A DNA stretch of 64,000 bases, from contig NZ_JAHVAO010000002.1 in assembly GCF_019264345.1 (NCBI RefSeq), positions 273,711 through 337,710 of the forward strand. The letters are read 5' to 3'. The notes beneath the pieces are model-generated. The model was given only the letters and a program-made list of their open reading frames with translations, searched no databases and was not told the DNA's origin. The DNA comes from Marinobacter arenosus (lineage in GTDB: Bacteria > Pseudomonadota > Gammaproteobacteria > Pseudomonadales > Oleiphilaceae). Below are positions 8,892 through 18,233 of this stretch, piece by piece (positions within the stretch are counted from its first letter, which is position 1; each line of letters opens with the position of its first letter). Made by a program: the position numbers and the translations under genes.

Positions 8892-8919
8892 AAAAAAAGG
8901 CAGCCGAAGCTGCCTTTTT
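8892..8919 (-). terminator. Rho-independent terminator with UUCG tetraloop
   Basis: On the minus strand a GGCAGC/GCTGCC stem closes a TTCG loop and is followed by seven Ts (from the A-run at 8892-8898). On the plus side there are five Ts, so it may work both ways. It ends the cold-shock transcript. Confidence 0.92.
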
Positions 8920-8945
8920 GCGGTTATTGCTTAATCCGTCAAGGA

Positions 8946-9152
8946 TTAAAGAGCAACAACGTTCTCCGCCTGAGGACCTTTCTGGCCCTGAGTCACGGTG
9001 AACTCAACTTCCTGGCCTTCGGCCAGAGTCTTGAAACCACCGCCCTGAATGGCGCTGTAGTGAACGAATACGTCCGGGCCGCCTTCACGAGTAATAAAAC
9101 CAAAACCTTTTGCTTCGTTGAAGAACTTAACGTTGCCGGTAACAGTAGACAT
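8946..9152 (-). CDS. Cold-shock protein (CspA family)
   Basis: A 68-residue single cold-shock domain. RNP1 (KGFGFI) and RNP2 (VFVHYSAI) are intact, and the length is typical. Such proteins bind single-stranded RNA and melt secondary structure. The start at 9152 ([12 protein letters not shown]) follows AGGAAAG; an ATG further upstream is not the usual family start. The long AT-rich leader upstream (to about 9290) contains an ACTATC/GATAGT hairpin at 9192-9208, consistent with the long regulated 5' leaders of csp genes. Confidence 0.95.
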   Translation of the reverse strand: MSTVTGNVKFFNEAKGFGFITREGGPDVFVHYSAIQGGGFKTLAEGQEVEFTVTQGQKGPQAENVVAL

Positions 9153-9428
9153 AGATAACTTTCCTGAATTCAATCTTTAATATGCCGCCAGACTATCCTC
9201 GTGATAGTTGGTCGACGTTGTGCGGGAAACAAAAAACTGGCGGGATCAAAAACAGGACGTACAACTATTAAAGCGTTAAGGCGTCTTATTGATGAAATGC
9301 TTTGCTAAATCTTTCCAACGGCACTCACTGTACTCCACAAACCTGCAGATGCAAAGGAATTTCTTATAAGCACAAACCCGTGGCAACCTCGGGTTGTGGT
9401 GCCGGTCACATCCATAAGGGAGGAGCCT

Positions 9429-9752
9429 ATGAAGTTTATCTTCGAAGTTCGAATGAAAGACGGACACACCGCAGAGGAGTACGCCGACGCCTGGGTGAGG
9501 GCGAGCCGGCTGATCCAGCAGGCGCCCGGTGCCCGTGGCACGGAGCTGCATCGCAAGATTGGCGACCCCGACACTTTGATTGCCATCGCCAGTTGGGACA
9601 GCAAGGCGGCCAGGGACGCCATGGAATCCAAACACAATCCGCGAGTGGCGGAAATCATCCGAAGCGCCGCACCGTTCGTGGACATCACGCCGCTTGGGGA
9701 ATTCGACGATCCGGAATGGGTGGTGATGCCGCCGGAGAATTCAGATCACTAG
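9429..9752 (+). CDS. Dimeric alpha-beta-barrel (ABM-like) protein
   Basis: A 107-residue protein starting at 9429 behind GGGAGGAG. The order strand (MKFIFEVRMK), helix (YADAWVRASRLIQ), strand (RGTELHR) and TLIAIASWDSKAARDAM fits the antibiotic-biosynthesis-monooxygenase/stress-response dimeric barrel. Family members include small monooxygenases and haem-degrading enzymes, but most are uncharacterised. The gene stands alone between the csp leader and a lipoprotein gene. Confidence 0.65.
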   Translation: MKFIFEVRMKDGHTAEEYADAWVRASRLIQQAPGARGTELHRKIGDPDTLIAIASWDSKAARDAMESKHNPRVAEIIRSAAPFVDITPLGEFDDPEWVVMPPENSDH

Positions 9753-9869
9753 TCATTATTCGGATAGACGTTTGTTTTGACGACATGTTTGTAGCTGGCA
9801 GTGTGTCACGAAAATACCCGTTACATCCCGTTACACTGAGCCCTCAAAATAACAAGCGGGGACTCTGTT

Positions 9870-11450
9870 GTGGCGGTAAAGGGAATGACGATCGGTTTGC
9901 TGTTCGCTTTTATTCTGGTCGGTTGTGGGGGCAGCGGAAGCGAAGGCAATAATCCGGCAGAGAGCACCGGGTCCGACGCCGAGACGGTGGACAACCAAAC
10001 GGTTCAGTCAAACACCGGTTACTTTGTTGACGCGCCTGTAAAAGGTCTTCGTTACCGCACTGATACCCTCGAAGGCACGACGGATGCACTGGGCCGGTTC
10101 AACTATCAGCCCGGTGAGACAATTTCCTTCCGTATCGGCGGCACAGAACTCGGAGCGAGCGACGCGGTTGGCTTTATGACACCGGGCAGCCTTGATGAAA
10201 CGGGGCAGTGGGACGGCACCCGCGCCATCAACATTGCCCGGTTATTGCTCACGCTCGATTCAGACCAGAATCCACTTAATGGTATCGTCATTGACGATCA
10301 GGCCCACCTTGCATTTGCCGACCTGGGCTTTGACCTGTCCGTCTCTCCCCAACAGCTGACCGAATCCAGCGTTTTGCAGGAAGCACTGAAAAATGCGGAT
10401 CGCATCGGTCTCGTCACGGTTGACTACGCACGCGACCATCTGAGCTCCGTGGCCGAGCAATTGCCGGATGCGCCCTCAGAGGCCGATATCATTGCCTTGC
10501 TTGATACCGGTCCTAACTATTCTGGTCGCCAGACGCCGATGACGGCCACGCCGGATAACCTTCGCCAGGCCGCTCAGGTATTTTGGGCCGACCCCGCGAA
10601 ACCGGCGCCGGATATTCACTGGCTCTTGAGCCTGTTTGACCCCCAGATTTTGCGAGACGTGTTTGTTCGCTTTGATGGCGATCAGGCCCAGCCCCCGGGT
10701 ATCCGTGTCTTGGGAAATGTTGAATACGACGAGAATGATAAAACGCTATTTAAGTCAGCGAGTCTCGTGGTGTCATTTGATGATTTTAACTACGGCGGGC
10801 GCGCATATAACGGTTCCGTGGTGACGGAGATCCTGCCGGGGGAAGCCTATGAACTTATCTACCTGCCCGAAGATGCAACGGAGACGACGACGGTCAATAT
10901 AGAAACCTTCGAATACGGTCTTTATTTTTACGATCTTCGGGTCACGGGGGCTGACGGTTCACTTGGCATTCATGGTTGGCAGAGTGTCGTTCAAACGGTT
11001 GAGAACCCCTATCGAATTCACCGTGAGTGGACGATGGATGTGACTCTCCGGGAGCTGTACACCGACCGGTTGGTAAGGCTGTTCGCAGAGAACCTCATGA
11101 GTTACGACGAAGATCTTGAAGGAATGGGTGCCAACTATGGCCGCACCGCGATTCTGGAGGGCCCGGTTACCGTTGCTCATTCGTCACTTGGATCGTTCGA
11201 CGTGGATGGGACAATTCGCAAGGATGCTCCTGACGGTATCGTCGAGGAGGCACATCTGGAATTCTATCGTGACGATACGACTATGTTCGGCACAGTGACG
11301 GCGATCCTGCCACCTGAATCCGAGGATCCGAATGGTCATGTTCTGTCTGAAGTGTTGTCGCCTGAGACTGGCGAGTCAGTGGCATTTGAACGGTTCGAGC
11401 TCAAAACACCTTTGACCAGATCGGACGAGACCGAAAATTCGACTCCCTAG
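9870..11450 (+). CDS. Large lipoprotein with carboxypeptidase-regulatory-like repeat
   Basis: A 526-residue predicted lipoprotein. The signal peptide ends in the lipobox LVGC, followed by a Gly/Ser-rich linker (GGSGSEGNN). The start is the GTG at 9870, or the ATG at 9885, which still keeps the whole lipid signal. Residues about 49-90 (FVDAPVKGLRY... DALGRFNYQPGETISF... GGTELG) resemble the fold repeated in many marine surface proteins. The rest has no recognised domain and is rich in acidic residues, as exported proteins of marine bacteria often are. It probably sits on the outer membrane; function unknown. Confidence 0.75.
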   Translation: MAVKGMTIGLLFAFILVGCGGSGSEGNNPAESTGSDAETVDNQTVQSNTGYFVDAPVKGLRYRTDTLEGTTDALGRFNYQPGETISFRIGGTELGASDAVGFMTPGSLDETGQWDGTRAINIARLLLTLDSDQNPLNGIVIDDQAHLAFADLGFDLSVSPQQLTESSVLQEALKNADRIGLVTVDYARDHLSSVAEQLPDAPSEADIIALLDTGPNYSGRQTPMTATPDNLRQAAQVFWADPAKPAPDIHWLLSLFDPQILRDVFVRFDGDQAQPPGIRVLGNVEYDENDKTLFKSASLVVSFDDFNYGGRAYNGSVVTEILPGEAYELIYLPEDATETTTVNIETFEYGLYFYDLRVTGADGSLGIHGWQSVVQTVENPYRIHREWTMDVTLRELYTDRLVRLFAENLMSYDEDLEGMGANYGRTAILEGPVTVAHSSLGSFDVDGTIRKDAPDGIVEEAHLEFYRDDTTMFGTVTAILPPESEDPNGHVLSEVLSPETGESVAFERFELKTPLTRSDETENSTP

Positions 11451-11546
11451 GCGCCGGGCGAGTGTGGTAAGTCAGACGGGTAGGCCCCATTGCTGCATTT
11501 GCCTGCTATCTTTAGATACAGTCACTTAGGGTAGTCGGAGCAGGGC

Positions 11547-12629
11547 ATGTTGGAATCCATTGGGGCGGGCACGAGCTCGTGGTTGTATCCGGGCCTGACG
11601 GCCATCGTGTCCGTTGTTCTGACCTTTGCCATTTATCGGCTCGTTCTCGCGTTTATCCGGCGGCTGACACGCCGCAAGGCGGTACCCCGGCTGTTTCTGG
11701 ATGCATCGGCCAGGGCGCTGGGTGTCTTCATCTGTTTGATGGTGCTCAATGGCGTCCTCGAGGCTGCCCCTTCCGAGCTCCCGTTTCTCACCGAATTCCA
11801 GCACATCGGGACGCTGCTGCTGATCCTCGCCGGCACCTGGACCCTGGTTCGCTGCACCTCCGCCATCGGCGATGTGATCGTCACCCTGAATCCGGTCCTT
11901 GAAGGGGAGTGGAAGCGGGCGAGGAAAGTGGAGACCCAGACCCGCTTCCTTGTCCGTGGCCTGAATATCCTGATCGTGATTCTTGGGCTCGGTGCGGCGC
12001 TGATGACCTTCGATTCGGTTCGTCATGTCGGCGGCAGTCTTCTGGCGTCGGCAGGTGTCGGTGGCATCATTCTGGGTTTCGCGGCCAGGCCGGTGTTGGG
12101 AAACCTGCTGGCCGGTATGCAGATTGCGCTGACCCAGCCCTTCCGTATCGACGATGTGCTGTACGTCCAGAATGAGTGGTGCTGGGTGGAAGAGGTAACC
12201 GCCACCTATGTGGTGTTACGGGTCTGGGATCTGAGGCGCCTGATCGTGCCGCTGCAGTGGTTCATCGAGAACCCGTTTCAGAACTGGTCCAGGAACACTG
12301 CCGATCTGATGGGCACCGTGTTCATCCGGCTTGATTACGGTATGCCGATCTTACCCTTGCGCGAGGAGTTTGCCCGGCTGTTACGGCAGGCTCCGCAATG
12401 GGATGGCAAGGTGGAAACGGTTCAGGTAACCGATTCCGATGATCGCACCATTCAGGTCCGTTTCCTGATGAGTGCGCCAGATTCCAGCCAGGCCTGGGAT
12501 CTGCGATGTGCCGTTCGGGAGGGATTGATTACGTTCCTTCAGGAGAATTATCCGGAGTATCTCCCGCGGATCCGTGCCCGCCTGGTGGACGGCGAACCCG
12601 TTCTGGAAGCGTCACCGTCGCCACGGTGA
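11547..12629 (+). CDS. MscS-family mechanosensitive ion channel
   Basis: A 360-residue membrane protein with three or more N-terminal helices (about 10-135). The pore-lining helix is followed by the MscS signature GGIILGFAARPVLGNLLAGMQIALTQPF (quoted only to name it; about residues 171-198) and FRIDDVLYV. The C-terminal third is the cytoplasmic beta and alpha/beta vestibule. MscS channels open under membrane tension to release solutes during osmotic downshock. It overlaps the convergent pirin gene by 18 bases at the 3' ends. Confidence 0.9.
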   Translation: MLESIGAGTSSWLYPGLTAIVSVVLTFAIYRLVLAFIRRLTRRKAVPRLFLDASARALGVFICLMVLNGVLEAAPSELPFLTEFQHIGTLLLILAGTWTLVRCTSAIGDVIVTLNPVLEGEWKRARKVETQTRFLVRGLNILIVILGLGAALMTFDSVRHVGGSLLASAGVGGIILGFAARPVLGNLLAGMQIALTQPFRIDDVLYVQNEWCWVEEVTATYVVLRVWDLRRLIVPLQWFIENPFQNWSRNTADLMGTVFIRLDYGMPILPLREEFARLLRQAPQWDGKVETVQVTDSDDRTIQVRFLMSAPDSSQAWDLRCAVREGLITFLQENYPEYLPRIRARLVDGEPVLEASPSPR

Positions 12630-13484
12630 GCGCGGCCCCTGCAGACGTTCGCCCTGCCACTCGGGAATTGTGCCGAAACGCAGGCTTTCGGCGTCCCAGT
12701 CCTGTTCGGCCTGCACGATCTCTTCCTTGTGATAGCCCACGTAGTTCCACCACATGACAACCTCCTTATCCAGCGGCTCGCCTCCGATAAGGAGGAGCTG
12801 GGTCGATGGCTCGCAGATCACCGTCAGCGTTTTCTGGCCAGCCTCCAGATAGGCAAGTTCGTCCGTTTCAAAGCGCTCGCCATTGATTTCGCATGCTCCG
12901 GTCAGTGCAAGGATGCCGTATTCAAACTCCGAGTCCAGGTCCAGTTCAAGCGTCTGGGCCAGTTCGCAGAATATGTCCACGCCAACGAGTGGTGAGTACT
13001 GCAGGGTGTCTGCCGTTCTGCCGTTAAAGTGGCCGGTCAGTAGCGTCCAGGTTGCTCCCTGGTTCTGCCAGCAGGGTAGGGAAGAATAATGATCAAATCG
13101 TGGAGGCACATCCCGGTCTGCCTCGGGCAGCGCGATCCAAAGCTGGGCCGCGTGCAGTGTCCGGTCGCCGAAGAGTGACTCTTCGGTGTGACTGATCCCG
13201 TGGCCGGCGGTCATCAGGTTGACCTCGCCCGGCCGAATGGGCTGGGCGGTGCCCAGGCTGTCCCGGTGCAGAAGTTCGCCCTGAATCATCCAGGTGAAGG
13301 TTTGCAGCCCGATATGGGGGTGCGGACCGACACGCAGCCCCTGCTGAGCGTCGTCGAAGGTGACCGGGCCGATGTGATCGAGAAAGCACCAGGCACCGAT
13401 CTGGCGCCGGCCGCGGGTGGGGAGGTTTCGGGCCACGGGAATGCCGCCCACTTCTCCGGTCCTTGGCTGAAAGCGTTGCGTCAT
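12612..13484 (-). CDS. Pirin-family protein
   Basis: A 290-residue bicupin starting at 13484 (MTQRFQPRTG), preceded by AAGGCGG. The N-terminal cupin holds the metal ligands in VGPHPHIGLQTFTW and AGHGISHTEES. The C-terminal pirin domain includes LALTGACEINGE and a modified second cupin. Pirins bind iron; some bacterial members act as quercetinases or modulate pyruvate dehydrogenase. No partner is visible. The 3' end overlaps the mechanosensitive channel gene. Confidence 0.92.
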   Translation of the reverse strand: MTQRFQPRTGEVGGIPVARNLPTRGRRQIGAWCFLDHIGPVTFDDAQQGLRVGPHPHIGLQTFTWMIQGELLHRDSLGTAQPIRPGEVNLMTAGHGISHTEESLFGDRTLHAAQLWIALPEADRDVPPRFDHYSSLPCWQNQGATWTLLTGHFNGRTADTLQYSPLVGVDIFCELAQTLELDLDSEFEYGILALTGACEINGERFETDELAYLEAGQKTLTVICEPSTQLLLIGGEPLDKEVVMWWNYVGYHKEEIVQAEQDWDAESLRFGTIPEWQGERLQGPRSPWRR

Positions 13485-13690
13485 GTTTTCCGCCTTTGAC
13501 AGTGAAACTTCAGCATGGTCTGCACACAAGGAAACGGCAAGCCCCTTTTTTCAGAGGCAATCGGGCTGAACGTATCAGAAATTTGATGGCCCGGGTTGTC
13601 GGCTTATGGTTAGCTGGGTAATTATGCGGTGTTGCCAACCAGGCCGGAGCGTCCTGGTTTTACAAACAATGATTATGAAGGAGTCCTGCC

Positions 13691-14545
13691 TTGTCTGATC
13701 TTGCCACCTACGAAAGCTTCACTGTTGAAGTCCGGAATTACGTTGCCCATGTCCAGTTCAGCCGTCCGGATGTGTTGAACACGATGAACAAGGCGTTCTG
13801 GCTCGAGCTGCCGAGATGTATGCAGGATATTGAAGCCAATTCCGACGCCCGGGTCATCGTGATTTCCAGCACCGGCAAGCATTTTTCGGCAGGCATGGAT
13901 CTGGGTGTGTTCAGCGATCCGAAGGCGGTACCGATGAGTGGTGATCCGGGACGTATGGCAGAAAATCTCCGGCGCGTTGTCCTGCAGCTTCAGGACACCC
14001 TGACGTCGCTTGAGAAAGTTCGCCTGCCGGTTCTCGCGGCCATTCACGGTGGTTGCATTGGCGGTGCCCTGGATCTGGTGTGTGCGGCCGACAGCCGGTA
14101 CTGCACCGAAGACGCCTATTTCACTATCAAGGAAACCGAGCTGGGCATGACGGCGGACGTTGGCACTCTGCAGCGGCTGCCGAAACTGATGCCGGAAGGC
14201 GTGGTCCGCGAACTGGCCTACACCGGTCGCAAGTTCTCTGCCCGGGAAGCCCAGAACCTGGGCTTCGTGAATGCGATCTATCCGGATCAGGAGGCGTTGC
14301 TTGAGGCGGTCATGGATATCGCCGGCCAGATCGCGGCCAATTCACCCCTGGCGGTCACCGGATGCAAGGAGATGCTCAACTACAGCCGTGACCACTCGGT
14401 CGAAGACAGCCTTCGCTACATGGCGACCTGGCAGGCGGGCATGTTCCGCCCTGGCGACATGATGACCACCTTCCAGGCCAAAGCCCAGAAGAAGGTTCCG
14501 GAGTACGGTGACCTGCTTCCGGTGAAAGGCCTGTTCGAGTCCTGA
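13691..14545 (+). CDS. Enoyl-CoA hydratase/isomerase, dienoyl-CoA isomerase-like
   Basis: A 284-residue crotonase-fold enzyme starting at the TTG at 13691, supported by an AAGGAG site seven bases upstream. The oxyanion-hole segments are KHFSAGMDLGVF and IHGGCIGGALDLVCAAD. The stretch IKETELGMTADVGTLQRLPK is characteristic of delta(3,5)-delta(2,4)-dienoyl-CoA isomerase (ECH1 type), which handles odd-numbered double bonds in fatty-acid oxidation. The assignment to this branch is by motif. It ends directly against the following protease gene (stop 14543-14545, ATG 14546), so the two are co-transcribed. Confidence 0.85.
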   Translation: MSDLATYESFTVEVRNYVAHVQFSRPDVLNTMNKAFWLELPRCMQDIEANSDARVIVISSTGKHFSAGMDLGVFSDPKAVPMSGDPGRMAENLRRVVLQLQDTLTSLEKVRLPVLAAIHGGCIGGALDLVCAADSRYCTEDAYFTIKETELGMTADVGTLQRLPKLMPEGVVRELAYTGRKFSAREAQNLGFVNAIYPDQEALLEAVMDIAGQIAANSPLAVTGCKEMLNYSRDHSVEDSLRYMATWQAGMFRPGDMMTTFQAKAQKKVPEYGDLLPVKGLFES

Positions 14546-15145
14546 ATGGCTGTGGGACGCGCCCGGTCTGGAATCTCCCCACTGTCCGCCCTGATGTTTC
14601 AGGGTGGCATTGGGGTGGTGGGGCTGGTCGCGATTCTCGCGTTCGGCATCCCGGTTCAAAATGACGGGCTGTCCTGGCGACAAGGTATTGCCTGGGGCTG
14701 CCTGGGGGCCTTCGCAACCTATGGCGTGCTGATTGCGCTTACCCGCATCCCCGGCCTGTTCCCGGACAATCTTGAACGCCAGATGAGAAACCTCCACGAC
14801 TTTGCGGCCAGTTTTGGTGCCGCGGTTCTGGTGGCGTTATCGGTTGTGGCCGGGGTCGGGGAGGAATTATTGTTCCGGGGGGCGGTGCAGGGCTGGCTCA
14901 CGGGCAGCCTCGGTGAAGTGACCGCCATCGCCGTTGCCTCATTGCTGTTTGGCCTGGTGCACTACATTTCCTTTACCTATTTTCTTGTTGCGACAGGGCT
15001 TGGATTGGTGCTCGGCTCCGCCTATGCACTGTCAGACAGCCTCGCCATGGTCATGATCTGGCATGCGGTGTACGACATGGTCGCGCTGTTCTGCCTGCTG
15101 CGTTTCCCGCACTGGTTTGGCGTGTCGCCGCGACATCACCCCTAG
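14546..15145 (+). CDS. CPBP-family intramembrane protease-like protein
   Basis: A 199-residue polytopic membrane protein. All three family motifs are present: EELLFRGAVQ (about 109-118), FGLVHY and HAVYDM. CPBP/CAAX-like proteins are intramembrane glutamic proteases; bacterial members process prenylated proteins or protect against bacteriocins, but most have no known substrate. It starts on the base after the stop of the isomerase gene, suggesting translational coupling, although the functions are not obviously linked. Its end overlaps the convergent DUF2721 gene by four bases. Confidence 0.88.
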   Translation: MAVGRARSGISPLSALMFQGGIGVVGLVAILAFGIPVQNDGLSWRQGIAWGCLGAFATYGVLIALTRIPGLFPDNLERQMRNLHDFAASFGAAVLVALSVVAGVGEELLFRGAVQGWLTGSLGEVTAIAVASLLFGLVHYISFTYFLVATGLGLVLGSAYALSDSLAMVMIWHAVYDMVALFCLLRFPHWFGVSPRHHP

Positions 15146-15555
15146 TGGGTATCCTCCTGCGGTGCGCTCTTCCGCGCTTCAAAGCTGGCGAGCTCAACGT
15201 TGATGGCGTTGGTGGAAATCTGGATCTCGTAGAGCGAGTACAGGAGTGAGAAAGATAGCAGAACCAGGCTGATGCCGAAGGCCACGATGCCAGGCATCTC
15301 CGCGCCCAGGAACAACAGGAACATGGACACGGTGCACAGGAAGAAACTCAGGACGCCATAGGCCTGCATGCGCTTGGTCAGCACAATGCGTTTGCGCAGC
15401 ATGTTGATCTGGCGGGCAATCAGCCCATGGTCTTCCTCTGTGTCCATCTGTTTCAGCTGACGGATGAGCTGGGCAAGAACCAGAAAGCGATTGGTGTAGG
15501 CCAGCAGCAACAGGGAGATTGCCGGGAACAGCAGGGCAGGCGTTGTCAGGTCCAA
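15142..15555 (-). CDS. DUF2721 family membrane protein
   Basis: A 137-residue protein with three membrane helices: one near the N-terminus (LTTPALLFPAISLLLLAYTN), then a charged loop with LIRQLKQM and QINMLRKRI, then two more. This is the layout of DUF2721, an inner-membrane family of unknown function. It is the last of a run of minus-strand genes (16534 to 15142) with short gaps. Confidence 0.82.
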   Translation of the reverse strand: MDLTTPALLFPAISLLLLAYTNRFLVLAQLIRQLKQMDTEEDHGLIARQINMLRKRIVLTKRMQAYGVLSFFLCTVSMFLLFLGAEMPGIVAFGISLVLLSFSLLYSLYEIQISTNAINVELASFEARKSAPQEDTH

Positions 15556-15591
15556 AATCGGTTCCTTGTCTTTTCGGATAGAGGGGCCTCT

Positions 15592-15945
15592 TCACCGGAC
15601 GCCCGATACGATACGCCGGTGAGATGCAACCGGCCTGTTGTAAATATAGACCCAGGCTGAGCCGTGCTGTGTTGCCATGCGGGTGCGCAGGTACAGGCTC
15701 TCTTTCGGTGCCGCCGGGAAGTAGTCCTCCAGAATGTCCAGATCCGCAAGGGTGCGGTCGTCGATGGCATACACCTCAACCAGAACCCCCTTCGAGGCCC
15801 TGACCACGGCACCCGGGTAGGGGCCGAGATCATACAGCGTCAGCCCGGGCAGGGAATCCTCACCAAGATACGTTGCCCCCCGCAGCCATTGGCTGTTGGA
15901 GCCACCGCGCTTCAAGGTGCCATAAACCGCGACCAGGTGTTTCAT
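15592..15945 (-). CDS. Gamma-glutamylcyclotransferase-like (AIG2) protein
   Basis: A 117-residue protein with the YGTLKRGGSN motif at residues 8-17 that binds the gamma-glutamyl group, and the acidic DLDILEDYFP region typical of the YtfP/AIG2 family. Members cleave gamma-glutamyl amines or amino acids to 5-oxoproline. The substrate of this one is unknown. It sits 19 bases downstream of the nnrU-like gene. Confidence 0.85.
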   Translation of the reverse strand: MKHLVAVYGTLKRGGSNSQWLRGATYLGEDSLPGLTLYDLGPYPGAVVRASKGVLVEVYAIDDRTLADLDILEDYFPAAPKESLYLRTRMATQHGSAWVYIYNRPVASHRRIVSGVR

Positions 15946-15964
15946 CGTGGCGCCGGTGCTGTTG

Positions 15965-16534
15965 TCAGGTCGGGGATACGCCGATCAGCCACTGGTGGGC
16001 CCAGACGACGAAGACGACATACACCGCAAGCCCGCCGATGATGGCGATCAGGTCGTTTGCTTTCCCGGCGGGGAGCGCAGGGATCGCCCGCTGGGTGCGT
16101 CGTTTCATGGAAATGCGGTCAACAACGGCCCAGGCCAGGAAGGCTCCGAACAGAATCACATCGTGCAGCATGCCGTTTGCCAGCAGGTGGGCCAGGGCCC
16201 ATAGCTTGACTGCAACCAGTGTCGGGTGTTTGACCGTGGCCTTGATCCGTCCGGGGAAGTAAGTCGCCAGAAACAGTGGGAACACCGGCACCAGCAACAG
16301 CATGGCCAGATGCCGTAACCAGCCCGGCGGCGAATAGAGAACGGTCGGGTCCATTCGGGCAGCGCCGTAGCCATTCACGATCAGGGCAATCCCGATCAGG
16401 GCGATGATGGAATAGAGGCCTTTGTAGGGCCATTCGCCCAGAGCGGCCTGCAGGCGGTTACGCAGTGGCTCGTTGACGATGGATAGCGAGTGAATACCGA
16501 GAAACAGAACCAGGCCGGCAATCAGTGTGGCCAT
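15965..16534 (-). CDS. NnrU-family membrane protein
   Basis: A 189-residue protein with five to six membrane helices. The motifs GIHSLSIV, KLWALAHLLANG and the spaced histidines match NnrU/MAPEG-like proteins, a family linked in some denitrifiers to nitric-oxide metabolism and related to isoprenylcysteine methyltransferase folds. No denitrification genes are seen nearby, so the denitrification link is not supported here. Confidence 0.85.
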   Translation of the reverse strand: MATLIAGLVLFLGIHSLSIVNEPLRNRLQAALGEWPYKGLYSIIALIGIALIVNGYGAARMDPTVLYSPPGWLRHLAMLLLVPVFPLFLATYFPGRIKATVKHPTLVAVKLWALAHLLANGMLHDVILFGAFLAWAVVDRISMKRRTQRAIPALPAGKANDLIAIIGGLAVYVVFVVWAHQWLIGVSPT

Positions 16535-16547
16535 TCCCAGAACTCCT

Positions 16548-17423
16548 TTAGTAAGTGAATGGTTTGGCGGCGATCAACGCATCGGTCAGTCGATCCATGA
16601 TGCCGCCGCCGTGGCGCCAAAAATGCCAGTATAGCTGTACCTGCAAGGACTTACCGGGTGCAATGCTCACTAATGTTCCGGCATCGATCTCCCGGCGCGC
16701 CTGCATCTCGGGAATCATCCCGTACCCCATGCCCGCCAGGGCGAGTTTTACGAACCCCTCCGAGGACGGGCACAGGTGATGGGGAACGCTGCCATGGAAG
16801 CCGCATTGGGCGAGAAAGCGGTGCTGGAGCTGGTCGTTGGGCCCGAACACGATGGCCGGCGCTGTCTCCAGGCTGTGTTCGTTGAAGCCGTCACCGAAGT
16901 GTCGCCGGACATACTCCGGGGTGGCCAGCGGGAGATAGGCCATGCTGCCCAGCGGCACGCTGCGTGCGCCGGCCACGGGTTGCGGGCTGCTGCACAGACA
17001 GGCGGCCACATCGCCTTCCCGCATGCGTCGCAGGCCAATGTCCTGATCCTCGATGACCAGGTCGAGCAACAGGGCCTCGTCACTGCAGAACGCGCCGATG
17101 GCCTCGGCCCACCAGGTCGCCAGGGTGTCGGCATTCAGGGCGATTCGCAAACGGGCGGACGGTTCCGAAATGGCAGGAATCGACCGGGCGAGATCGCGCT
17201 CCAATAGCTGAACCTGTTGCACATGGTTCAGCAGCCGCTGCCCGGCGGGCGTGGCTTTCAGGGCAGGGCTGCGCACCAGTACCGGCTGGCCCAGGCGGAT
17301 TTCGAGCGTCCGTATGCGCTGGGACACCGCAGACTGGGTAAGGCCCAGCGCGGCGCCAGCGCGTTCGAATCCGCCACACTCGATGACCGTCGCCAACGCT
17401 TCCAGCAGTTTGTAATCGATCAT
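16548..17423 (-). CDS. argP: LysR-type regulator ArgP
   Basis: A 291-residue regulator. The N-terminal winged helix carries ERAGAALGLTQSAVSQRIRT (about 20-39), typical of ArgP/IciA, followed by a periplasmic-binding-like effector domain. ArgP senses arginine and lysine and activates argO. The divergent argO gene with an 88-base gap confirms the pairing. ArgP also autoregulates and acts on lysine genes in other bacteria. Confidence 0.92.
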   Translation of the reverse strand: MIDYKLLEALATVIECGGFERAGAALGLTQSAVSQRIRTLEIRLGQPVLVRSPALKATPAGQRLLNHVQQVQLLERDLARSIPAISEPSARLRIALNADTLATWWAEAIGAFCSDEALLLDLVIEDQDIGLRRMREGDVAACLCSSPQPVAGARSVPLGSMAYLPLATPEYVRRHFGDGFNEHSLETAPAIVFGPNDQLQHRFLAQCGFHGSVPHHLCPSSEGFVKLALAGMGYGMIPEMQARREIDAGTLVSIAPGKSLQVQLYWHFWRHGGGIMDRLTDALIAAKPFTY

Positions 17424-17463
17424 TAGAAAAACTTATGTAGCATTATGAGTATGAATTTCCAGT

Positions 17464-17481
17464 ATAGCGGGGAATCGCTAT
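17464..17481. promoter_or_regulatory. Inverted repeat in the argP-argO control region
   Basis: ATAGCG (17464-17469) and CGCTAT (17476-17481) form a perfect dyad across GGGAAT, between the two divergent genes and 31 bases before the argO start. It could be part of an ArgP site or an early hairpin in the argO transcript. This is inferred from position only. Confidence 0.45.
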
Positions 17482-17511
17482 TCTTGCGCCATCAACTGAG
17501 GAGTTCGCGCT

Positions 17512-18117
17512 GTGCTGGAAAGTTATCTGACAGGATTGGTGGTCTGCGGTGGCATCATCGTGGCAATAGGGGCCCAGAATGCCTACATACTCAGTCAGGC
17601 GATCCGCCGTGAGCATCATTGGTGGTCCGCCGGAATCTGCATGATTGCCGACGTGTCCCTGTTTACCCTGGGCATGTTCGGGGTCAGCGCGGCCCTGATG
17701 GCCGTGCCACAGGCACTGGAAATCCTGCGCTGGCTGGGAGTCGTTTTTCTCGGCTGGCTGGCGGTGCAGGCCTTCTACCGGGCCAGTCGCGGGCGGGTGG
17801 CGCTGGAAGCCGGCGAAATTACCCGGCGTAGCCTCAAAGGTGTGCTCTTTACCACGCTGGCGGTCACGCTGCTGAACCCCCAGGTCTATCTCGATACCCT
17901 GCTGCTGATTCCCGCGGTGGGCGCGCAGCAGGAAAGCACGACCACGTTTCTGGCCGGGGCCAGCAGTGCTTCGATCCTGTGGTTCACCCTGGTGGCGTGG
18001 GGAGGCTCGGCGTTGGCGCCCGTCCTGTCGCGCCCGATGGCCTGGCGCATCATTGACGGGGTCATCGGTCTGATGATGGCCGGTATCGCCCTGCAGCTTG
18101 CCTTTGGTGGATTGTAA
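17512..18117 (+). CDS. argO: Arginine/lysine exporter ArgO (LysE family)
   Basis: A 201-residue LysE-type transporter with six membrane helices. The family signature GAQNAYILSQAIRREH lies near residues 20-35, and LLNPQVYLDT marks the fourth helix. It exports arginine (and its toxic analogue canavanine) and lysine. It starts with GTG at 17512, supported by GAGGAG. Adjacent divergent argP should activate it when basic amino acids accumulate. Confidence 0.92.
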   Translation: MLESYLTGLVVCGGIIVAIGAQNAYILSQAIRREHHWWSAGICMIADVSLFTLGMFGVSAALMAVPQALEILRWLGVVFLGWLAVQAFYRASRGRVALEAGEITRRSLKGVLFTTLAVTLLNPQVYLDTLLLIPAVGAQQESTTTFLAGASSASILWFTLVAWGGSALAPVLSRPMAWRIIDGVIGLMMAGIALQLAFGGL

Positions 18118-18233
18118 GCCCGGGGACGCCGGAAAAAAATTCAAACGACTGTATGAATTTCTGTTGCATCTGCGGGTGCACCTGTAGAAGATAGGCTGCT
18201 ATGTAAAGCCGAATTCACTGCAGGGGCGTGCTC

